From Candidatus Shapirobacteria bacterium (GTDB lineage Bacteria > Patescibacteriota > Microgenomatia > UBA12405), in NCBI GenBank assembly GCA_009885205.1, contig VFLE01000202.1:1-16443 (forward strand): DNA of 16,443 nucleotides. Reading direction: 5' to 3'. The translations under genes and the position numbers were made by a program. This document shows positions 1-6,331 of this stretch, one piece after another (position 1 is the first letter of the stretch; each line of letters begins with the position of its first letter). Under the pieces are notes generated by a model. That model was given only the letters and a program-made list of their open reading frames with translations, did not search any database and had not been told where the DNA came from.

Positions 1-28
1 AAAGTTTATTAAATAAAAAAATAACTAA

Positions 29-997
29 ATGACCATTCAAAAAGTCGAAATATCACAAAAAACAATTATTTTTTTGGCCATTTTTTTACTTTCCCTTTTT
101 GTCGCCTGGCAGTTACGCAGTCTAATTCTTTTGTTTTTCCTCTGTTTTATTTTTATGGAAGCTTTAAACCCGGCTGTTTTATGGCTTCAAAAATTTAAAA
201 TACCCAAAATTTTAGCCATCATTATTTTGTATGTTTTAATTTGGTCAGGTATTTCTTTTTCCCTAGCCGGTGCTATTCCCATTATCGTCACCGAGACTAC
301 TAACTTAATTAAAATTTTACCTTCCACTCTCGACAAGATTTCCCTAATGGGTGTCAACCCGATTGATATCTCCTCTCAATTAAAAATATTAGAAAATATC
401 CCCGGATCTTTTGCCTCAACTGTTCTCTCGGTTTTTTCCAACTTAATTTCTGTTTTTGCTTTCTTTGTGGTCACTTTTTATCTTCTTTTAGAGCGCAAAA
501 ATTTTGAAAAATATGCTACTAAATTTTTTAATCAAAAAGATGCTGTCAAAGCTATCGAAATTCTTGATCTTCTCGAAAAACGACTGGGTCGCTGGGTTTC
601 TGGTCAGTTTCTTTTAATGTTTATCATTGGTTTTTTATCGTATTTAGGTTATTTAACGATTGGTTTAAATTATGCCCTACCCTTGGGTATAATTGCTGGG
701 TTTTTGGAGATGGTTCCAAATATTGGACCCGTGGTGACTTCACTTTTAGCCGGTTTAATTGGTTTAACAGTTTCTCCTACAGTTGGTTTAATGGCTGTCG
801 GTTGGGGGGTTGTAGTTCAGCAACTAGAAAACAATTTTATCGTCCCCAAAATAATGAAAGAAAACTTAGGACTTAATCCATTGGTTACTATATTTCTTAT
901 CGCCACAGGTGGTTCTCTAATGGGTGTCGTTGGTGCCATCATCGCCATCCCTCTCTTTCTCACCGCTTCCGTTTTCTATCAGGTGTTAAAAAAATAA
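29..997 (+). CDS. AI-2E family transporter (permease-like membrane protein)
   Basis: This 322-aa, very hydrophobic protein has about seven to eight predicted membrane segments. The first two lie near residues 13-33 and 35-50, and the last at the C-terminus. A soluble charged stretch near residues 150-190 interrupts the membrane part, as usual in this family. The family hallmark is the region near residues 223-245 (GFLEMVPNIGPVVTSLLAG), followed by QQLENNFIVPKIM, both typical of AI-2E/YdiK/PerM proteins (PF01594). Members are proposed exporters of small molecules or Na+/H+ antiporters; the substrate here cannot be read from sequence. The start is fixed because an in-frame TAA (26-28) immediately precedes the ATG. 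No Shine-Dalgarno is visible. The upstream context is outside the window. Confidence 0.93.
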   Translation: MTIQKVEISQKTIIFLAIFLLSLFVAWQLRSLILLFFLCFIFMEALNPAVLWLQKFKIPKILAIIILYVLIWSGISFSLAGAIPIIVTETTNLIKILPSTLDKISLMGVNPIDISSQLKILENIPGSFASTVLSVFSNLISVFAFFVVTFYLLLERKNFEKYATKFFNQKDAVKAIEILDLLEKRLGRWVSGQFLLMFIIGFLSYLGYLTIGLNYALPLGIIAGFLEMVPNIGPVVTSLLAGLIGLTVSPTVGLMAVGWGVVVQQLENNFIVPKIMKENLGLNPLVTIFLIATGGSLMGVVGAIIAIPLFLTASVFYQVLKK

Positions 998-1014
998 AAA
1001 AATAAATATTAATA

Positions 1015-1040
1015 TTCCCCTCTTTTCTCAAAGAGGGGAA
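1015..1040. terminator. 11-bp GC-rich hairpin between the permease gene and rnpB
   Basis: Arms 1015-1025 and 1030-1040 are perfectly complementary (TTCCCCTCTTT / AAAGAGGGGAA) around a 4-nt loop. Read on the minus strand, an A/T-rich stretch ending in T-runs follows, so it could end rnpB transcription. It could also stop plus-strand transcripts leaving the permease gene, although no T-run follows on that side. It forms the head of a larger GC-rich intergenic element (to about 1066) that resembles dispersed palindromes elsewhere in the window. Confidence 0.5.
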
Positions 1041-1076
1041 GGTTCCGCAGCAGCGGGACAGGGGTGATTTATTTTT

Positions 1077-1360
1077 GCCTCAAAGACAGTGATAAGCCGG
1101 ATTCTGTTTATGGGCCATCTATCTATTCTCTCTACCTGAGACTCTCCACAATTAGATAATAACGTCTCATCTTGAGATTTCCGCGGGAAGGGTACTCGTT
1201 TCATTTCAGGCGCCGTAGCTTCTTGCGAAGGCGGCCCCATCTCGTCTCTGTAGCAGTGCCCCGGCTTCACAGCCGTATCTAATCTTCGATTTCCCTATTG
1301 TGTGCGGTCCGGACTTTCCTCCCGGCCGCTGCCGGGTAAGCCCTTCCCCATCTTTGAAGC
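1077..1360 (-). ncRNA. rnpB: RNase P RNA (bacterial type), compact
   Basis: This is the catalytic RNA of RNase P, which removes 5' leaders from pre-tRNAs. On the minus strand, the universal 5' core GAGGAAAGTCCGGAC (near 1307-1321) and the 3' core ACAGAATCCGGCTTATC are both present. They form helix P4 (AAG-U-CCGGA at 1316-1308 with TCCGGCTT at 1101-1094), including the conserved bulged U. The ends form a 10-bp P1 helix (1360-1351 with 1086-1077), which defines the boundaries. An ACAGAGA segment matching conserved region II is present, as is the AGATAGATGGCC segment before the 3' core. At about 284 nt it is shorter than the usual 350-400 nt, so some peripheral helices are reduced. A minus-strand ORF across 1028-1270 is an artefact of this RNA. 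Confidence 0.97.
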
Positions 1361-1400
1361 CCCCTATTTTACCATTTTATTTTTTAATGAATATTTTTCT

Positions 1401-1442
1401 CCCCTTCCTTGTCAAAGGGAGGGGCTGGGGGAGAGATTGAAA
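1401..1442 (-). repeat. Dispersed GC-rich intergenic palindrome, copy B
   Basis: On the minus strand this reads TTTCAATCTCTCCCCCAGCC, then CCTCCCTTTGACAAGGAAGGGG, which contains an imperfect hairpin. A close copy in the same orientation lies at 7628-7667. The two differ at only a few positions over about 44 nt. It lies between the terminator of the 57-aa gene and rnpB. It has no coding potential and looks like a dispersed, REP-like intergenic element. Confidence 0.7.
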
Positions 1443-1443
1443 T

Positions 1444-1473
1444 AAAAAATCCCCCGGTTTCCCGAGGGATTTT
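1444..1473 (-). terminator. Rho-independent terminator of the 57-aa DUF5679-like gene
   Basis: On the minus strand the sequence AATCCCTCGG, loop GAAA, CCGGGGGATT folds into a 10-bp stem (one G.T wobble) capped by a GNRA-type tetraloop and followed directly by TTTTTT. It starts about 20 nt after the stop codon at 1492. It is the cleanest intrinsic terminator in the window. Confidence 0.92.
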
Positions 1474-1491
1474 AATTCACTTTACTAAAAC

Positions 1492-1665
1492 CTATAGCAA
1501 AGCAGCATCAGCGGCGGACAAGATTTTGAACATCTTGACTCCAGTTTCAGGATCGATAGCCTGAGCAGCTGGTCGACCATTTTTCAACATAACCTTGGTT
1601 ACCTTAGAAACGTCAACGTCAACCGACTTACGAGATTTTACAGAATAAAATTTAATAACTGCCAT
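1492..1665 (-). CDS. Cys-less DUF5679-like mini-protein (57 aa)
   Basis: This small basic protein begins MAVIKFYSVKSRKSVDV. Its core, YSVKSRKSVDV...VTKVMLKNGRPAAQAIDPETGVKMFKI, aligns by eye with the DUF5679 zinc-ribbon-like family, which has the pattern YCVKCKxK...VTxKNGRxAxxGxCPxCGxxMFRI. All four positions that are cysteine in that family differ here: S8, S11, D38 and T41. The fold may therefore be kept without zinc, or this may be a separate Cys-less sister family. The ATG at 1665 is preceded by a strong Shine-Dalgarno, GGAGGTGA (1680-1673), the only clear one in the window, and the gene ends in a strong terminator. Both suggest a highly expressed single-gene unit. The function is unknown; a nucleic-acid or ribosome-associated role would only be a guess. 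Too short for many gene callers, but the RBS, family match and terminator make it convincing. Confidence 0.88.
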   Translation of the reverse strand: MAVIKFYSVKSRKSVDVDVSKVTKVMLKNGRPAAQAIDPETGVKMFKILSAADAALL

Positions 1666-1672
1666 GAATTTT

Positions 1673-1680
1673 TCACCTCC
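1673..1680 (-). promoter_or_regulatory. Strong Shine-Dalgarno (GGAGGTGA) of the 57-aa gene
   Basis: Read on the minus strand, GGAGGTGA ends 7 nt before the ATG at 1665, a near-perfect match to the anti-Shine-Dalgarno end of 16S rRNA. It stands out because none of the other genes has a comparable site; the next best is a weak TAGG before 9772. Confidence 0.9.
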
Positions 1681-1750
1681 AGATGAATAAATTTATAAAT
1701 AGCTTCACTCCAAACATAATACAAAGCTACTACGATTGCAATAGCCAGCA

Positions 1751-1764
1751 TGATAAAATAATAT
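1751..1764 (+). promoter_or_regulatory. Putative -10 region of the DUF4446-secDF operon
   Basis: An extended -10-like TGaTAAAAT (1751-1759) overlaps a second hexamer TAATAT (1759-1764). The latter ends 6 nt before the ATG at 1771, so transcription could start at or within a few nt of the start codon. No good -35 box is seen. In AT-rich DNA such hexamers are common, so the call rests on the same geometry recurring at other unit starts in this window. Confidence 0.45.
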
Positions 1765-1770
1765 TAAGCT

Positions 1771-2124
1771 ATGACATTTTTTCTCTATCTACTCGTCTTT
1801 CTAAATTCATTTGGTTTGCTTTATTTGGCCTACTTAATTCTCAAAAAATATCGTAATCCTACCTTGGAGACATCTTCTTCTATTTCCTCTTCTGGTATCC
1901 AAAAAGTCGGTTTATATCGTTACAACCCATTTGACGATCTTGGTACCGATCAAAGTTTTTCTCTATCCATTCTTGATTCGACTAACACTGGTATAATTTT
2001 AACTTCACTTCATCACCGCAATTTTACTCGGATTTATGCCAAATCGGTCAAAAATGGTGAAGGTGACAATATCACTTTGTCAAAAGAAGAAAAATCCGCT
2101 ATAGTAAAAGCTATCAAGCATTAA
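1771..2124 (+). CDS. DUF4446 family membrane-anchored protein
   Basis: This 117-aa protein has one N-terminal membrane segment (residues 3-24), a Ser-rich linker, and a soluble domain from about residue 44. The domain carries the family pattern VGLYRYNPFDDLGTDQSFSL, then GIILTSLHHRNFTRIYAK, and ends LSKEEKSAIVKAI. This is the DUF4446 arrangement (PF14584), whose function is unknown. It is the first gene of a plus-strand run, followed 13 nt later by the DUF3048 gene. No Shine-Dalgarno precedes the ATG. The association with envelope (DUF3048) and secretion (SecDF) genes suggests an envelope role, by inference only. Confidence 0.88.
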   Translation: MTFFLYLLVFLNSFGLLYLAYLILKKYRNPTLETSSSISSSGIQKVGLYRYNPFDDLGTDQSFSLSILDSTNTGIILTSLHHRNFTRIYAKSVKNGEGDNITLSKEEKSAIVKAIKH

Positions 2125-2137
2125 TTATTTTTTTAAT

Positions 2138-3370
2138 ATGTCAAAAAAGAATCTAACTATATATTCCGTCACCTTTGTCTTAATTTTAATTAGTAGTTAT
2201 TTTATTTTTAGTAAATTATTGCCGAGTACAACAAAAGAAACAAAACAAATAGTCGATAAAGTAGTTACCAAACAAACTGGCACCCTAGATTTTGAAGGCC
2301 CCAAAACCGCTGTTTGCCCTATCAACGGCGAATTGTTTACTACCAAGGAAGAAGAAGTTTGGCAAACCCGTCGTCCTCTAATGGTCATGATTGAAAATCA
2401 TCTTGATTCTCGTCCTCAATCTGGTTTAAATAACGCTGACATTGTCTACGAAGCCAATTCTGAAGGTGGTATTACCCGATTTATGGGTGTTTTTTATTGT
2501 AATGCTGTCAAGGGTTCGACCAACAAATATGATGTTGGCCCGGTCCGTTCTGCTCGCACCTATTTTCTTGATCTGGCCTCCGAATATGCCGACTATCCAC
2601 TTTATGCTCACGTTGGTGGTAGCAATTGTAGTGCCCCCAAAGACCCAGTTACCGGTCGTCAGTCTGGACCCTGTACTACCAACAAAAAAGCCCAAGCATT
2701 GGAGCAAATTTCTGACTACGGTTGGAGTGGTAAAGGCACTTGGGGCGACCTATCTCAATTTTCTCTTTCTTACAAAGCCTGCCGTCGTGAAGAAGACCGA
2801 ACTGGTTCTTTGGTTGCCACCGAACATTCTATGTATTGTTCCTCAACCGAATTATGGAATGTCGCTGTGGGACGGGGTCTGACCAATGAAACTATTATTA
2901 ACAAAACTTTATGGAACAAAAATTTTAAATCTTGGTCATTTAAACAAACCGATCAGCCTGCCACCACCATTGACGCCAAAACAATTTCTATGGATTGGTG
3001 GGGTGACAAAGCTTATTCTGTCACCTGGACCTATGATGCCACTCAAAAACAATATTTACGTCAAAATGGTGGGGTAAATGCCGTTGACTTTAACACTAAT
3101 CAACAGATAAATTCAAAAAATATTATCATTCAATGGGCCAAAGAGACCCGTTCCATTGATGAACATGTCCACAATCTATACGCTGTTGTTGGTACTGGTG
3201 ATGGCGTTTTACTTCAAAATGGTACCAAGACTGAAATTACTTGGCAGAAACCAAATCGTACCGCCAGGACAATTTTTAAAGACAAATCAGGCAAAGAAAT
3301 CAATTTAATTCCTGGGAGGACTTGGGTTGAAATTTTACCATTGGGCAACAAAGTTTCCTATGAAATATGA
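2138..3370 (+). CDS. DUF3048 domain-containing membrane-anchored protein (YerB-like)
   Basis: This 410-aa protein has an uncleaved signal-anchor-like segment (about residues 7-28, no lipobox Cys), a polar linker, and a large extracytoplasmic domain. Diagnostic DUF3048 (PF11258) stretches are RPLMVMIENHLDSRPQSGL, ADIVYEANSEGGITRFMG, and VGPVRSARTYFLDLASEY followed by PLYAHVGGS. The C-terminal part ends with the pattern VLLQNGTKTEITWQK...INLIPGRTWVEILP, also usual in the family. The biochemical role of DUF3048 is not established; Bacillus YerB is a lipoprotein member. Its stop TGA overlaps the ATG of the next gene (ATGA, 3367-3370), indicating translational coupling and showing that UGA is a real stop here. 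Several Cys in the exported domain could form disulfides. Confidence 0.93.
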   Translation: MSKKNLTIYSVTFVLILISSYFIFSKLLPSTTKETKQIVDKVVTKQTGTLDFEGPKTAVCPINGELFTTKEEEVWQTRRPLMVMIENHLDSRPQSGLNNADIVYEANSEGGITRFMGVFYCNAVKGSTNKYDVGPVRSARTYFLDLASEYADYPLYAHVGGSNCSAPKDPVTGRQSGPCTTNKKAQALEQISDYGWSGKGTWGDLSQFSLSYKACRREEDRTGSLVATEHSMYCSSTELWNVAVGRGLTNETIINKTLWNKNFKSWSFKQTDQPATTIDAKTISMDWWGDKAYSVTWTYDATQKQYLRQNGGVNAVDFNTNQQINSKNIIIQWAKETRSIDEHVHNLYAVVGTGDGVLLQNGTKTEITWQKPNRTARTIFKDKSGKEINLIPGRTWVEILPLGNKVSYEI

Positions 3371-3939
3371 AAGTAGAAACCAGTCTCAATGCCATTTTTA
3401 CTTCAAAAACACGAGTTAAATTAATAAATATATTCCTTACCTCGCCTCAAGAAATATTTTATGTTCGGCAATTAGTTCGGTTGGCTGACGAAGAAATTAA
3501 CTCTATTCGTCGAGAACTCTTAAACTTAACCAAAATAAATTTGGTTCTACCTGAAGCTAGGGGAAATCGACTTTACTATGCCATTAATCACAAACATCAT
3601 CTATTCCCCATTTTATTGTCCCTAGCTTACAAAAGTTTACCTTTTTGTGAGGCCTTATCCAAAGCTCAATTAATTGTGGCCTCTTATTCTTTTTTGTTAG
3701 GCAAAAACGAAAACAAAGATAAAATAGATATTGTGGTTGTCGGTGATCTGTCTACAAAAACTGTAGAAACAGCCATGAAATCCGAAGAAAATCGTCGTGG
3801 TCATGAAATAAATTATATGGTTATGGATCAAGAAGAATTACGTTTGCGTCAAAATAAACGCGATCCATTTTTGGTTGATTTCTTTTTAGCTAGTCCTATT
3901 GTTATAATCGGCAGTCCTCAAATTTTATCTGATAACTAA
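3367..3939 (+). CDS. Winged-helix protein with degenerate nucleotidyltransferase-like domain
   Basis: The N-terminal 80 residues of this 190-aa protein look like an ArsR-type winged helix. There is a helical stretch with TSKTRVKLINIFL, a recognition region near residues 33-57, and a wing with RGNRLYYAIN at 66-74. The C-terminal half resembles minimal nucleotidyltransferases often fused to such domains in archaea and CPR bacteria: KIDIVVVGDL (119-128), HEINYMVMDQEEL (146-158), DPFLVDFFLASPIVIIGS (166-183). The catalytic pattern is eroded: the GS motif reads ASYSF, and the first Asp of the usual DxD is replaced by Lys (K119-I-D121). It is therefore probably a DNA-binding regulator or sensor and not an active transferase. 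It overlaps the DUF3048 gene by 4 nt and is followed 1 nt later by an AbrB-like gene. The target is unknown. Confidence 0.75.
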   Translation: MKVETSLNAIFTSKTRVKLINIFLTSPQEIFYVRQLVRLADEEINSIRRELLNLTKINLVLPEARGNRLYYAINHKHHLFPILLSLAYKSLPFCEALSKAQLIVASYSFLLGKNENKDKIDIVVVGDLSTKTVETAMKSEENRRGHEINYMVMDQEELRLRQNKRDPFLVDFFLASPIVIIGSPQILSDN

Positions 3940-3940
3940 A

Positions 3941-4126
3941 ATGGCACACATTCGTAAAGTAATCAAAACCGGACACAGTCTGTGTGTTACTCTCCCTACC
4001 AAGGTCATTCAACGTTTAGACATAAAAGAGGGTGATATTGCTACCTATAAGGTCAAATATTCAAAAGCTTCTATTACCTACTTATTTACTGGTCATCCGC
4101 GTCAGTTGTCTTTTTCTATCAAATAA
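3941..4126 (+). CDS. AbrB/MazE/SpoVT-like DNA-binding protein (61 aa)
   Basis: This small protein begins MAHIRKVIKTGHSLCVTLPTKVIQRLDIKEGDIATYKV, the swapped-hairpin AbrB pattern: a strand with K.GHS, TLP.KV, then LDIKEGD. A short tail (TYLFTGHPRQLSFSIK) follows. Proteins of this class are dimeric DNA binders, either transition-state-type regulators or antitoxins. No toxin gene lies next to it, so an antitoxin role is not supported; the partner may be the winged-helix protein encoded 1 nt upstream. Its stop is followed after 1 nt by the secD ATG, so it is translated within the same operon and could regulate it autogenously. Confidence 0.85.
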   Translation: MAHIRKVIKTGHSLCVTLPTKVIQRLDIKEGDIATYKVKYSKASITYLFTGHPRQLSFSIK

Positions 4127-4127
4127 G

Positions 4128-5471
4128 ATGAATGCCAATCAAAAAAATAAAAATTTATTTTATACCCTTTTGGGGTTGACTTTTGTTTGTTTGGTTTTAA
4201 ACTTACCCCTCAAAATTTCCCTATTCAATCGCACTTTTTATCGACCTGATTTTAATTTTAAATTAGGTAGTTTCCAAATAAAACCTAACACTGATTTAAA
4301 ATATGGACTTGATTTGGCGGGAGGAGCTTCTTTAGTTTATTCCATCGATATGGCATCTGCCAAAACTGCCGATATCGACGCTGCCCTAGAGGCTTTAAAA
4401 CTAAATATTGAAAGACGTATCAATATATTTGGTGTTTCCGAATCATCAGTAAAATTAACCAAACAAGGTCAAGATACTAGGTTAAATGTCGAATTACCCG
4501 GTGTTACAGACATAAACGACGCCATAAATTTAATCGGCCAAACAGCTTCTCTAAAATTTATGGGGATAATCGAGCTTCCTCCCGAGGCCACGGCTACTGC
4601 CACCTTTGATGATGTTTTTAAGGACACCAGTTTAAATGGTTCTCATTTAGTCAAAGCTCTTCCCATTCCCAACCCCAACACTGGGGCGATGGAAGTTTCG
4701 CTCGAATTTAATCAAGAAGGTGCGAAATTATTTGAAAAAGCAACTAAAGACTATTTAAATAAGCGAATAGCTATTTTACTTGATGACCAAGTTGTCACTT
4801 CACCCACAGTATCATCAATTATCCCCGATGGTAAGGCGGTTATAAATGGTAGTTTTGATATAAAGTCGGCAAAATCACTCTCCGCCCAGCTCAACGCCGG
4901 CGCCCTACCTTTATCTATAAAATTATTATCTCAGTCCCAAATTGGTGCCTCACTGGGCAAAGATTCAGTTGATAAGGGAATTAAAGCCGGTCTTATTGGT
5001 TTAGGTTTGGTCGCCCTATTTATGATTAGTATTTATGGTTATTTAGGTTTTATTTCAGTTATTTCCCTAAGCATTTATGGGTTAATTACCATTACTTTAT
5101 ACCGCTTAATTCCCGTAACCTTGACCTTTCCTGGATTAGTTGGTTTTATCTTATCGATTGGTATGGCGGTTGATAGCAATATTTTAATTTTTGAACGAAT
5201 GAAAGAAGAAATTCGGGCCGGCAAACCTTGGAACTTGGCCATGGAGTTGGGTTTTGGTAAAGCTTGGGATTCCATCAAAGACGCCAATACCTGTACTATC
5301 ATTACTGCCCTTATTTTATTTAATCCTTTTAATTGGCAATTTTTAAATTCTTCTGGCATGCTCCGTGGTTTTGCCGTTACTTTACTCCTTGGCATTTTAG
5401 TTGGTATGTTTACCGGTGTCGTCGTCACTCGCAACCTATTACGTGTTTTGGCCTCTCGTAAAAAAATATGA
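4128..5471 (+). CDS. secD: Protein translocase subunit SecD
   Basis: SecD is the RND-like membrane partner that with SecF uses the proton motive force to help export through SecYEG. This 447-aa form starts MNANQKNKNLFY, with membrane segment 1 at about residues 9-28. The D1 motif KYGLDLAGGASLVY is at 58-71. The P1 periplasmic domain follows, including LNIERRINIFGVSE and the VELPGV region. Five C-terminal membrane helices carry the D4 motif SIGMAVDSNILIFERMKEE near 343-361. The length suits the short, Gram-positive-like SecD. An upstream in-frame ATG at 4032 lies inside the AbrB gene and would add 32 residues with no family match, so 4128 is chosen. The TGA stop overlaps the secF start by 4 nt. 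Confidence 0.97.
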   Translation: MNANQKNKNLFYTLLGLTFVCLVLNLPLKISLFNRTFYRPDFNFKLGSFQIKPNTDLKYGLDLAGGASLVYSIDMASAKTADIDAALEALKLNIERRINIFGVSESSVKLTKQGQDTRLNVELPGVTDINDAINLIGQTASLKFMGIIELPPEATATATFDDVFKDTSLNGSHLVKALPIPNPNTGAMEVSLEFNQEGAKLFEKATKDYLNKRIAILLDDQVVTSPTVSSIIPDGKAVINGSFDIKSAKSLSAQLNAGALPLSIKLLSQSQIGASLGKDSVDKGIKAGLIGLGLVALFMISIYGYLGFISVISLSIYGLITITLYRLIPVTLTFPGLVGFILSIGMAVDSNILIFERMKEEIRAGKPWNLAMELGFGKAWDSIKDANTCTIITALILFNPFNWQFLNSSGMLRGFAVTLLLGILVGMFTGVVVTRNLLRVLASRKKI

Positions 5472-6331
5472 AAATCATGAACTTTCGTCCACTATTTTTT
5501 CTAATTACCAGTATCTTGTTACTAGTTTCTATCTTTTCGATATATAAATGGGGTTTCCAGTTTTCCGAAGACTTTACTGGCGGTTCGACTTATGAAATAA
5601 AGATGCCCAACACTAAGGATGATTTATTAATCAAAAAAATATTTTCTGACAATAAAATCGATGTTCGATCTATTTTAAAATCCGACAATATTTACACCGT
5701 CAAATTTGTCGACATCAGTCAAGAACAAAAAGTTAAATTTGACGCCGAATTTAAAAAATTAGACAAAAATAGCGAAATCTTACAATTTAGTAGTGTCGGC
5801 CCCAGTTTGGGTCAAGAATTAATTCGCAAAACTATTTATGCTTTGATTTTGTCCTCAATTTCTCTTCTATTGTTTATAGGTTTCAAATTTTCTGATTTTT
5901 CTTTTGGAGCAGCAGCAGTTTTAGCTATGTTTCATGATTCTTTTATTTTAATTGGTGCTTTTTCTCTTTTTGGTCATTTCTGGGGAGCACAATTAGATGC
6001 TTTGTTTGTAACGGCCATGTTAACCACTCTTTCGGCTTCGGTTCACGATACTGTGGTTACTTTTGATCGTATCCGTGAGCTTAGAAGAAAACATAGTCAA
6101 TTACCCTGGGTCGATCTTGCTAATCAAGCCGTGTCAGAAGTCATTGTTCGCTCGATTAACAACTCCATGACCATCATCATCATGTTATTGGCTTTAGTTG
6201 TTTTGGGTGGTTCTACCACTCGCTGGTTTGCCACTGCTTTATTGGTGGGCGTCATTTCCGGCACCTATTCCTCCATCGGTGTCGCCATCCCCCTAGTTTT
6301 GTTATTTAAAAGAAAAAATTCGATCAAGTAA
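5468..6331 (+). CDS. secF: Protein translocase subunit SecF
   Basis: SecF pairs with SecD in the export complex. This 287-aa protein has membrane segment 1 (about 8-27), the SecF-type D1 motif DFTGGSTYEI (35-44), and a small P1 domain ending SVGPSLGQEL. Five more membrane helices follow, with AMFHDSFILIGAF and the D4 motif SASVHDTVVTFDRIRELRRKH near 190-210. The first ATG (5468) overlaps the secD stop; a second ATG three codons later (5477) is also possible. It is the last gene of the operon. Its final 30 nt overlap the end of the convergent CCA-enzyme gene, leaving no room for a separate terminator. Confidence 0.97.
   Translation: MKIMNFRPLFFLITSILLLVSIFSIYKWGFQFSEDFTGGSTYEIKMPNTKDDLLIKKIFSDNKIDVRSILKSDNIYTVKFVDISQEQKVKFDAEFKKLDKNSEILQFSSVGPSLGQELIRKTIYALILSSISLLLFIGFKFSDFSFGAAAVLAMFHDSFILIGAFSLFGHFWGAQLDALFVTAMLTTLSASVHDTVVTFDRIRELRRKHSQLPWVDLANQAVSEVIVRSINNSMTIIIMLLALVVLGGSTTRWFATALLVGVISGTYSSIGVAIPLVLLFKRKNSIK

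Noticed and set aside
1028..1270. Minus-strand ORF of 80 codons over the RNase P RNA
   Set aside because: It lies over conserved RNase P core sequence and helices; the translation has no protein-like pattern.
2442..2882. Plus-strand 146-codon ORF and minus-strand ORFs within the DUF3048 gene
   Set aside because: They are out-of-frame shadows of a well-matched DUF3048 coding region, with no family signal of their own.
4032..4127. N-terminal extension of SecD by 32 residues
   Set aside because: It lies within the AbrB-like gene in another frame and has no match to SecD; the ATG at 4128 follows the AbrB stop by 1 nt.
5075..5434. Minus-strand 119-codon ORF opposite secD
   Set aside because: Antisense of conserved SecD membrane helices; no RBS, promoter or family support.
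3368..5471. UGA recoding as in Absconditabacteria/Gracilibacteria
   Set aside because: UGA stops end DUF3048 and SecD exactly where the next genes begin with ATGA overlaps, and the protein lengths fit their families.
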